Assembly: GCA_003244035.1 (NCBI GenBank)
Contig: QHBV01000255.1
Span: forward strand, 3,077 to 10,716
DNA from: Solirubrobacterales bacterium
GTDB taxonomy: Bacteria > Actinomycetota > Thermoleophilia > Solirubrobacterales > Solirubrobacteraceae
Direction of reading: 5' to 3'
Length of the DNA: 7,640 nt
Position numbers and translations under genes: made by a program. The notes beneath the pieces were generated by a model. That model worked only from the letters and a program-made list of their open reading frames with translations, was not told the origin of the DNA and did no database searches. The stretch's first letter is position 1. Each line of letters opens with the position of its first letter. This document shows, piece by piece, positions 1-5,270 of this stretch.

Positions 1-1016
1 GGGGTCATCTCCCCGCGGAAGTCGATCGTCGCGTGACTGGCCACGGTCTTGCCGCGGACGATCTCGTTGACGGCCACCCGCGCGTAGTCGATCGGCTTCT
101 GATCGAGCAGCCACTGCCATGCGGTGGAGGCGATCCCATGGGCGTGCGGAGTGGTCTTGAGCGACGCCGCGTAGGTGATCATGTGGCTGAAGTGGGTGAA
201 GGGACTGCCGGCGTACAGCTTGCCGGTCCCTGGATCGAACGCCGGCACGAGCAGGTCGAGCGCCCACAGCAGGCCGAAGAAGCAGACCGCCGACGTGAAT
301 ACGCACGCGAGGAGCGGCCACAGATCGGCGAGCCGGCGACGGTGCCCCGCGGGCGGGTGCAGCATCGGGACCGCCTCGTACAGCACCAGCGCGACCAGCA
401 GGTACAGGGCGACGACCTTCATGCAGGCCCCGACACCGAGCGCCGCCCCGACCAGCCATGGTCGCCGCCGCACGTACAGCGCGCCCGCGACCAGCATCAT
501 CGCGACCGCGTAGATGTCGAGCGTCGCGATCCGGCCGTGGACGAGCATCAGGTTGTCGAGCGCCATCACCGCGACCGCGCCGGCGCCCAGCCACCGGCTC
601 CCGCCGGCGCCGCGGACGAGCGCGTACAGGGCGCCCATCGCGATCAGGCCGAACAGCACGCTGCCCAGTCGCCACCCCCAGGGGTCATCGCCGAACAGGC
701 CGATCCCGGCGGCGATCACGACCTTGGCCAGCTGGGGATGCTCAGCGTTGGGGTCCCTGCCCAGCGGCGCGGTCCCGTACGCCGCCGAGGCCGGAGGATG
801 GATGCCGGCGATCACCCGGGCGGCGTTGACGTAGAACGCCTCGTCGAAGATCAGAGTGTGCTCTGCCGGCGTGGTGCACGGTGACTGGCACGGCTGCTGG
901 ATCTGGAGCACCCGCGCGCCGAGCGAGAGCGCGAGGATCGCCGCCAGCGCCACCAGCGGCGCACGGGGATCGCCGAGCAGCCGGCGAACGCGGTCGAGAT
1001 CCGCGCGCGTGCTCAC
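1..1016 (-). CDS. PMT/GT39-like membrane glycosyltransferase, 3' end outside window
   Basis: The sequence shows 338 residues with a short basic N-terminus, a first membrane segment near 19-36, then a periplasmic loop with the acidic pair D58-E59 (IFDEAFYVNAARVIAG) and the motif AEHPQLAK (91-98). A later segment reads GRIATLDIYA (161-170). Several hydrophobic segments follow (about 117-134, 143-158, 168-182, 187-213, 232-258), then a second loop with PHAHGIASTAWQW near 290-302. In protein O-mannosyltransferases (PF02366) an early DE pair and a HPPLAK-like motif mark the catalytic first loop. These enzymes move a sugar from a polyprenyl phosphate to an acceptor at the outer membrane face; the acceptor here is unknown. 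Family members are usually 450-550 residues, so about a third is missing. The start is GTG at 1016 or in-frame GTG at 1025. Neither has a clear ribosome binding site, and in-frame TGA TAA lies just upstream. It was probably the third gene of the kinase-nth operon before the element inserted. Confidence 0.85.
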   Translation of the reverse strand, partial: MSTRADLDRVRRLLGDPRAPLVALAAILALSLGARVLQIQQPCQSPCTTPAEHTLIFDEAFYVNAARVIAGIHPPASAAYGTAPLGRDPNAEHPQLAKVVIAAGIGLFGDDPWGWRLGSVLFGLIAMGALYALVRGAGGSRWLGAGAVAVMALDNLMLVHGRIATLDIYAVAMMLVAGALYVRRRPWLVGAALGVGACMKVVALYLLVALVLYEAVPMLHPPAGHRRRLADLWPLLACVFTSAVCFFGLLWALDLLVPAFDPGTGKLYAGSPFTHFSHMITYAASLKTTPHAHGIASTAWQWLLDQKPIDYARVAVNEIVRGKTVASHATIDFRGEMT

Positions 1017-1051
1017 GGCCTGCACGCAGGGTTATCAACTGTTGCCGGTTT

Positions 1052-1067
1052 AGTGAGCACAAGTGAG
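1052..1067 (+). repeat. Left terminal inverted repeat of the element
   Basis: The 16-mer agtgagcacaagtgag is the exact reverse complement of positions 2769-2784. It lies 3 nt inside the left GG and contains two GTGAG copies 10 bp apart. The match stops on both sides, so 16 bp is the full perfect length. Confidence 0.9.
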
Positions 1068-1087
1068 CATGTGGCTGGGTTAGTGAG
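1053..1087 (+). promoter_or_regulatory. Helically phased GTGAG motifs at left end (probable recombinase sites)
   Basis: GTGAG occurs at 1053, 1063 and 1083, spaced 10 and 20 bp, so all three copies face the same side of the helix. The right end carries the complement CTCAC at 2769 and 2779, also 10 bp apart. IS607-type serine transposases are known to assemble several dimers on short repeated motifs at the ends, so these are plausible binding sites. The role is inferred; the repeats and spacing are directly visible. Confidence 0.5.
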
Positions 1088-1096
1088 TCGTGGGCA

Positions 1097-1103
1097 GAGG
1101 AGG
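1097..1103 (+). promoter_or_regulatory. Ribosome binding site of tnpB
   Basis: The purine run gaggagg ends 5 nt before the GTG at 1109. It is a strong Shine-Dalgarno match, which selects this GTG over the in-frame GTG at 1121 and ATG at 1139. Confidence 0.7.
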
Positions 1104-1108
1104 GGCCG

Positions 1109-2758
1109 GTGGGAGTCCGGGTGTCCGAAGGCGAACGTATGCTCGTGTCTGTGGGCCAATCGTTGAGAGAGATCGCCGCGCCGTTCGTGGTCGCTCCGCC
1201 CGCTGGTCGGCGGATCAGAACCCGGCTGCGCCCGACGGCCGGTGAAGAGCGGGCGCTCTGGGCGCTCGGCGCGCACTTGGGGTCGCTCGCGGGACGCGAC
1301 TTGACAGAGCGCTGTCGCCTGGGGCGCGGCGACGCGCAGCGCGCTCGACGCAAACAGGAGTTGACCGCAGAGTCGAGCTCGCGGTGGGCGGGGGCGATCA
1401 CCCGCACCAGCAACGACCAGTGGCAGCGCGCCTGGCTGAACCTGCTCGACCGGCGACGGGGGCTGCGCCGGGCGCTGGCGACGATCGACCGCAGGCTCTC
1501 CGCGCCTGTCGGCGGGCGGAACGAGAAGACAGGGGTGCATGGGTACGCGAGCCGAGCGGATCGCTTCCACAAGCAACAGCGCCGCCAGATCCTCGCTGCC
1601 CGTCTCGCTGCCGTGGACGCGCGGATCGCTGAGGGGCGTGTGAGCGTGGTGCGCGGAGGGCGCAGGCTCGCGAGCACCCGGCATCATCTCAAAGACGCCA
1701 GGCTCACCGAGCGTGAGTGGCGGGAGCGCTGGCACGCCGAGCGGATGTTCATCACCGCCGACGGCGAGAGGTGCAAGCGGCATGGGAACGAGACGATCCG
1801 CATAGACCCAACCACGGGCATCGTGGAGGTCAAGCTTCCGGGCGTGTTCGCCGAGCACGCGAGCGTCAAGGATGGTCGCTTGCGGCTCGCTGTGCCGGTG
1901 GCGTTCAGGCACCGCGCGGATAAGTGGGCAGCGCAAGCGCAAACGGGAGCCGTCCGGTACGACATCGTGCACGACCCTGACCGCAAACGCTGGTATCTCG
2001 ACGCCTCGTGGAGGATCGCTGTGGGCGAGCCGGTCACCGTCGCGCAGGCCACCAGGCACGGCGTGCTCGCGCTGGACCTCAACGCTGGGCACCTCGCCTG
2101 CTGCGCGCTCGAGAGCGCCGGGAACCCCACCGGCCAGCCGTTCACGGTCCCGATCGTCGATGAGGGCGCGACGGGCCTGCGAGACGCGAGCATCCGACAC
2201 GCGATCTCCACGCTCATCCACCACGCCAAGACGGCCGGTGTCCAAGCGATCGCGGTCGAGAACCTGAACTTCGTCGACGCTCGCGACACGGGGCGGGAGA
2301 CGATGGGCCGCGGCAAGCGAGGCAAGCGGTTCCGCAAGACCGTGGCGGGGCTGCCGACCGCAAGGTTCCGTGATCGGCTCGCGCACATGTGCGCGAGCGC
2401 CGGGCTGCGCGTGATCGCGGTAGACCCGGCGTACACGAGCCGGTGGGGCGCCCAACACTGGCAGCGTCCGATCAGCACCAAGACTTTCAAGGCTTCTCGT
2501 CATCACGCCGCGAGCGTGACGATCGGAAGACGCGCGCGCGGGCTTGGCGTCCGACGCGGCCGTAGGCGTGACTTGCTGGCGAGCGGAGCATCGCCGCGAG
2601 AGAGCTGCCCCGGCCGGACGCCAAGCACGACGTGCGCACCCGCCCCCCGCCATGACGGCAAGGCGACCGCGCGGCACCCCAAGGTGCGCAAGACGCGACT
2701 CGGCGACCCGGCCACGGTCAGGGGAAGCCCGCCCAGCACCGTTCGGAGCGGACGATGA
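1109..2758 (+). CDS. tnpB: TnpB-like RNA-guided nuclease homologue, no zinc finger, atypical RuvC-III
   Basis: TnpB proteins are RuvC-fold nucleases guided by an RNA made from the element's right end; they are ancestors of Cas12. Here RuvC-I is visible as LALDLNAG with D323, and RuvC-II as AIAVENLNF with E384. A basic stretch follows (GRGKRGKRFRK), then VDPAYTSRWGAQHW around 437-451. In ordinary TnpB the segment after VDPAYTS carries the CxxC pairs of a zinc finger; here it has no cysteine. The third motif, usually DxNAA, reads SRHHAASVTIG, with R464, H465 and H466 where the last aspartate is expected. The N-terminal half is Arg-rich and probably binds nucleic acid. At 549 residues it is longer than the usual 370-450. 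The last 75 or so residues are Arg/Pro/Ser-rich with no recognisable motif. I recall a group of high-GC actinobacterial TnpB-related proteins with this same WGAQHW...RHHAA pattern, so it is probably a lineage trait and not fresh decay. It is transcribed against the flanking operon. Confidence 0.87.
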   Translation: MGVRVSEGERMLVSVGQSLREIAAPFVVAPPAGRRIRTRLRPTAGEERALWALGAHLGSLAGRDLTERCRLGRGDAQRARRKQELTAESSSRWAGAITRTSNDQWQRAWLNLLDRRRGLRRALATIDRRLSAPVGGRNEKTGVHGYASRADRFHKQQRRQILAARLAAVDARIAEGRVSVVRGGRRLASTRHHLKDARLTEREWRERWHAERMFITADGERCKRHGNETIRIDPTTGIVEVKLPGVFAEHASVKDGRLRLAVPVAFRHRADKWAAQAQTGAVRYDIVHDPDRKRWYLDASWRIAVGEPVTVAQATRHGVLALDLNAGHLACCALESAGNPTGQPFTVPIVDEGATGLRDASIRHAISTLIHHAKTAGVQAIAVENLNFVDARDTGRETMGRGKRGKRFRKTVAGLPTARFRDRLAHMCASAGLRVIAVDPAYTSRWGAQHWQRPISTKTFKASRHHAASVTIGRRARGLGVRRGRRRDLLASGASPRESCPGRTPSTTCAPAPRHDGKATARHPKVRKTRLGDPATVRGSPPSTVRSGR

Positions 2759-2782
2759 GCGCACGGAACTCACTTGTGCTCA
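2756..2782 (+). ncRNA. Candidate right-end guide-RNA (omegaRNA) terminal hairpin
   Basis: TGAGCGCA (2756-2763) can pair with TGTGCTCA (2775-2782) as an 8-bp stem with one G-U wobble and an 11-nt loop. The stem begins with the tnpB stop codon and ends 8 nt before the inferred right boundary. TnpB guide RNAs are made from the 3' end of tnpB plus the right end, with the guide copied from flanking DNA. By analogy the scaffold would lie upstream of this hairpin in roughly the last 200 nt, and the guide would start at about 2791-2792, within the 3' end of the nth-like gene. The hairpin is visible; the RNA itself is inferred. Confidence 0.35.
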
Positions 2783-2784
2783 CT
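2769..2784 (-). repeat. Right terminal inverted repeat of the element
   Basis: The 16-mer ctcacttgtgctcact is the exact reverse complement of 1052-1067. It lies 5 nt inside the right GG (2790-2791). Just outside it, positions 2787-2789 supply the TGA that now ends the nth-like gene on the minus strand. The repeat also overlaps the 3' arm of a hairpin at 2756-2782. Confidence 0.9.
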
Positions 2785-2786
2785 CA

Positions 2787-3464
2787 TCAGGAACGGTAGA
2801 AGCGGGAAGCGCTGGGGCACATGCGCCGCAGCGCGCAGCCGCCGCACTCGGGAGCACGCGCGTGGCACGTCCGCCGGCCGTGGCGGAGCAGGTTGAGATG
2901 GAGCTCGAGCTCCTGCCCCGGCGGGGTGATCGCGAGCATCGCGTCGTGCAGGCGCTCGAACGGGGCGCCCGAAGGCAGCAGCCCCAGCCGCGTGCCGACC
3001 CGCGAGACGTGGGTGTCGACAGGGACGTCGCGCATCCCGAGCGCGAACAGCAGCACGCACGCCGCGGTCTTACGGCCCACGCCCGGCAGCGCGATCAGGC
3101 GACGCTGCGCCTCGGGCACGCTCAGATCCGCGAGCCAGTCCAACGACAGCCCCGAGTCCGCAGGGGCCGTATCAGTGATCGCGCGCAGGATCGCCTTGAT
3201 CCGGGCGGACTTGACCTTCGAGATCCCACCCGGACGAATCGCCTGCTCGAGCTCGTCCACCGGAGCGTCGCGAACCGCCTCCCACGTGACCCAGCGCTCG
3301 CGCAGCGCGAGGAAAGCGATGTCCCGGTTGCGGTCGTTGGTCGACTGCGAGAGGACCGTCAGGATCAGCTCGGCGATCGGCTGGCCATGTGGGGGGGCGA
3401 GAGGGACGCCGTAGAGCAGGCGCAGCCGATCGCGGATCGCGCGCACGCGCCGGGGCCGTGGCAT
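2787..3464 (-). CDS. nth: Endonuclease III-like DNA glycosylase/AP lyase with Fe-S cluster
   Basis: This 225-residue protein has the full endonuclease III layout. LSQSTNDRNRD (38-48) lies in the early helical domain. The helix-hairpin-helix LPGVGRKTA (126-134) carries the catalytic lysine K132, and VDTHVSRV (149-156) carries the catalytic aspartate D150. The Fe-S loop has C200, C207, C210 and C216 in the C-x6-C-x2-C-x5-C spacing. Such enzymes cut oxidised pyrimidines from DNA in base excision repair. The start is ATG at 3464, with AGGAG (3472-3468) overlapping the kinase stop codon and a 6-nt gap between the genes, so the two are almost certainly cotranscribed. The stop TGA (2787-2789) lies inside the inserted element. 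Before insertion the protein would have ended ...FYRSGNS, so three residues were lost and no function should be affected. Because the family has sister lineages, the exact substrate range and the symbol nth are less certain than the fold. Confidence 0.93.
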   Translation of the reverse strand: MPRPRRVRAIRDRLRLLYGVPLAPPHGQPIAELILTVLSQSTNDRNRDIAFLALRERWVTWEAVRDAPVDELEQAIRPGGISKVKSARIKAILRAITDTAPADSGLSLDWLADLSVPEAQRRLIALPGVGRKTAACVLLFALGMRDVPVDTHVSRVGTRLGLLPSGAPFERLHDAMLAITPPGQELELHLNLLRHGRRTCHARAPECGGCALRRMCPSASRFYRS

Positions 3465-3470
3465 GCGCTC

Positions 3471-4406
3471 CTACTCGATCGCTCCCCATCGCTCACACGC
3501 CCGCGCCGACTGCGCGACCGCATCGCGCAGCGATGCCGCCACCGCCGGCGGGTAGTAGCCGGTGAGGGCGAGCTTGCCCAGCAGCACACCGGTCAGTACG
3601 TCTCCGGCCCCGATCGTGCTGCGGACCTCGACCCCGACGCCGGGGACGTCCGCCCGCAGCTCCCCCCGGAGGATCGCGCCCCGGGCGCCGAGCGTGATCA
3701 CGACCATCCGCGCGCCCGCCTTCACCAGCGCGGTCGCGCCCCGCTCGGGGTCCTGCTCCCCGGTCATCAATGCGGCCTCGGCCTGGTTGCAGCGAACCAG
3801 CAGCGCTCCCGGCACGCACGCGTTCGCGCTCGCGGCCGCGTCGGCGTGCGATCGCCAGCGGTGCAGGCGCAGGTTGGGATCGAGCACGACGGGTCGCTCG
3901 AGTGAGAGCGCGAGCTCCCGGGCGCGCATCGTGACGGCGCGCTCCTGCTCTCCAACCAGCGTGTTGGAGCTGATGAACAGCGCCGCGGACTCCCGCACGG
4001 CCTGCTCGATGCGATCGCCCAGCGCGCCCGCGACGGTCGCGATCGTCTCGCCGTAGATGTGGTAGCGCGCTTCGCCGGCGAAGTCCACCGTGACGACCGC
4101 GACCGGCGTCTGATGCCCGGCCAGAAGCTCGAAGCACGAGAGCTCGACGCCCTCGTCCTCCAGCCGATCGCGTAGCCAGGATCCCCAGTCGTCCTCGCCC
4201 GCGCCGCCCGCGAGTGCCACCCGCCCACCGGCGCGAGCCGCGATCACCGCGACGTTGGCGACGGCGCCCCCAAAATGCGGTACGAACGCATCGGCCTCGC
4301 CGAGATCCTCGATCTGCCGCTCGCAGATCAGGTCCACGAGCGCTTCGCCGAGGCACAGCGTTCGCGCAGGGGGGCCCTCGCCGGGTGGTGCCTGGATCGC
4401 GTTCAC
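3471..4406 (-). CDS. PfkB/ribokinase-family carbohydrate kinase (fructokinase-like)
   Basis: These enzymes phosphorylate a sugar with ATP in the cytoplasm. Counting from GTG at 4406, the 311-residue protein has the N-terminal strand CLGEALVDL (18-26) and the sugar-binding GGAVANVAV (46-54). DPNLR follows at 176-180, CNQAEA at 206-211, and the C-terminal PfkB signature STIGAGDVLTG with catalytic base D269. The usual signature begins DT; here it begins ST, while the GAGD core is intact. Length is normal for fructokinase or 2-keto-3-deoxygluconate kinase types, and the sugar cannot be read from sequence. The frame stays open to GTG at 4451, but that would run into the divergent hydrolase gene. 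GTG 4406 leaves a short promoter gap and keeps about 17 residues before the first strand. It heads the minus-strand group kinase - nth-like - (formerly) PMT-like, with a 6-nt gap to the next gene. Confidence 0.88.
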   Translation of the reverse strand: MNAIQAPPGEGPPARTLCLGEALVDLICERQIEDLGEADAFVPHFGGAVANVAVIAARAGGRVALAGGAGEDDWGSWLRDRLEDEGVELSCFELLAGHQTPVAVVTVDFAGEARYHIYGETIATVAGALGDRIEQAVRESAALFISSNTLVGEQERAVTMRARELALSLERPVVLDPNLRLHRWRSHADAAASANACVPGALLVRCNQAEAALMTGEQDPERGATALVKAGARMVVITLGARGAILRGELRADVPGVGVEVRSTIGAGDVLTGVLLGKLALTGYYPPAVAASLRDAVAQSARACERWGAIE

Positions 4407-4433
4407 CGGCGCGCACGTTATCCTCGCGGCCGG
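4407..4433. promoter_or_regulatory. Compact divergent promoter, two overlapping -10-like boxes
   Basis: Only 27 bp separate the chosen starts of the kinase (minus) and hydrolase (plus). On the plus strand TATCCT (4419-4424) lies 9 nt before GTG 4434. On the minus strand TAACGT (4420-4415) lies 8 nt before GTG 4406. Both fit the actinobacterial TANNNT pattern at the distance expected for leaderless transcripts, and neither gene has a Shine-Dalgarno sequence. The boxes overlap by 2 bp, so polymerase could probably occupy only one direction at a time. No convincing -35 was seen. This is inference from pattern and spacing. Confidence 0.42.
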
Positions 4434-5270
4434 GTGCGTGTCGCCGAGCACACGATCGAGATCGACAACTCACCCGTCTTCTATCGCAGCGCGCAGGCGC
4501 CCGGGGCTGGTGCTGGCCCGCGGGCCGGCACCACGACGCTGTACCTCCACGGCCTGCCGACGAGCTCGGAGGACTGGGTCCCGTTCCTGGCGCGCGGCGG
4601 CGGGGTCGCACCTGACCTGATCGGCTTTGGCCGCTCGGGCAAGGCGGCCAACCTCGACTACTCGATCGACGGCCACGCAGACTTCGTCGCGCGGTTGCTC
4701 GACCGGCTGGGGATCGACCGGATCGAGCTGGTCGCACACGGTTGGGGCGCGGCCGGAGGGCTGGCGTTCGCCCAGCGTCACCCCGAGCGAATCGCGGCGC
4801 TCGTGCTGATCGACGCGCTGCCGCTGCTGGAGGGGTTCCACTGGCCGCTGCTGGCGCGGATCTGGCGCCGGCGCGTGCTCGGCGAGCTCGCGGTCGGGTC
4901 GATCAACCGCTGGGCGCTCGCGCGGATGCTGGATCGGGGTTGCGCGCGGCGCGGCGCTTGGCCGCCCGAGCGCGTCGCCGGAGTCTGGGAGCAGCTCGAC
5001 CAGGGCACCCAGCGAGCGATCCTGCGGCTGCACCGCTCCGCCGACGAGCCCGCGCTGGCGCGGGCTGGGGCGGAGCTCGAGACGCTGCGGGCGCCGGCGC
5101 TCGTGATCTGGGGCGAGTGCGACCCTTGGCTGCCGGCCACGTTCGCAGAGGCGTACGCCAGCCGGCTCCCGCGGGCCGTACTCGAGCTTGTTGCCGGAGC
5201 CGGTCACTGGCCGTGGCTCGAGCAGCCCGAGGTGGTGGAGCAGGTCGTCGCGTTTCTCGAGCGCGGTTGA
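4434..5270 (+). CDS. Alpha/beta hydrolase-fold protein, catalytic nucleophile replaced by glycine
   Basis: The 278-residue protein follows the epoxide hydrolase/haloalkane dehalogenase layout. The oxyanion motif is LYLHGLPTSSEDW (36-48), followed by APDLIGFGRSGK (59-70). The nucleophile elbow reads LVAHGWGAAGG (99-109), a variable lid covers about 130-205, the acid turn is WGECDPWLP with D230, and the catalytic His is in GAGHWPW (H258). In this family the elbow is normally HDWG or HSxG; here position 103 is glycine (GGT at 4740-4742). Known alpha/beta hydrolases of this layout need that Asp or Ser, so normal hydrolysis is doubtful. The frame is open from an ATG at 4275, but those 53 residues would be antisense to the kinase gene; GTG 4434 fits the -10-like box and starts just before the first strand. 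The stop overlaps the next start (TGATG), so it is translationally coupled to the membrane protein and may act with it. The substrate is unknown. Confidence 0.86.
   Translation: MRVAEHTIEIDNSPVFYRSAQAPGAGAGPRAGTTTLYLHGLPTSSEDWVPFLARGGGVAPDLIGFGRSGKAANLDYSIDGHADFVARLLDRLGIDRIELVAHGWGAAGGLAFAQRHPERIAALVLIDALPLLEGFHWPLLARIWRRRVLGELAVGSINRWALARMLDRGCARRGAWPPERVAGVWEQLDQGTQRAILRLHRSADEPALARAGAELETLRAPALVIWGECDPWLPATFAEAYASRLPRAVLELVAGAGHWPWLEQPEVVEQVVAFLERG

Larger units (their letters stand above)
1048..2790 (+). mobile_element. IS607-like element with tnpB only (no recombinase gene)
   Basis: One tnpB-like gene sits between perfect 16-bp inverted repeats (1052-1067 and 2769-2784). A GG dinucleotide lies just outside each repeat (1047-1048 and 2790-2791). 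Removing 1743 bp between the GGs leaves a single GG and joins the nth-like reading frame to a stop codon at 1035-1037, next to the PMT-like start. This supports the boundaries, with 1-nt ambiguity because of the GG. IS607-family elements are moved by a serine recombinase (TnpA) that recombines at GG cores; that knowledge and the ends suggest the family. No serine recombinase or Y1 transposase gene is present, so the copy would need TnpA supplied in trans. The core-to-repeat spacing differs slightly (3 nt left, 5 nt right), so the exact ends are inferred. Confidence 0.72.

Noticed and set aside
33..884. Plus-strand open frame of 283 codons near the left edge
   Set aside because: It is antisense to the PMT-like gene, whose DE and HPQLAK motifs and membrane segments identify the true strand.
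1031..1062. Promoter for the PMT-like gene reading out of the element (TTGTGC ... GATAAC on minus)
   Set aside because: The spacer would be 20 nt and the boxes are weak, so this was not listed as a feature. It remains possible because the gene now needs a new promoter.
1013..2773. Long minus-strand open frame (586 codons) across the element
   Set aside because: It is antisense to tnpB, which has RuvC motifs and a strong ribosome binding site. The minus-strand translation is Arg/Pro/Ala-rich with no domain, as expected of a shadow frame in GC-rich DNA.
1048..2790. Classical IS200/IS605 element with a Y1 transposase
   Set aside because: No Y1 gene is present, no TTAC/TTGAT-type target was seen at the left edge, and GG occurs at both boundaries, which fits IS607 better.
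4275..4433. N-terminal extension of the hydrolase back to ATG 4275
   Set aside because: These 53 residues lie antisense to kinase coding sequence and do not resemble the hydrolase fold. The GTG at 4434 begins just before the first strand.
3493..4737. Minus-strand open frame of 414 codons overlapping the kinase
   Set aside because: It is frame-shifted relative to the kinase and made almost entirely of Arg/Gly/Ala. The PfkB motifs are in the other frame.
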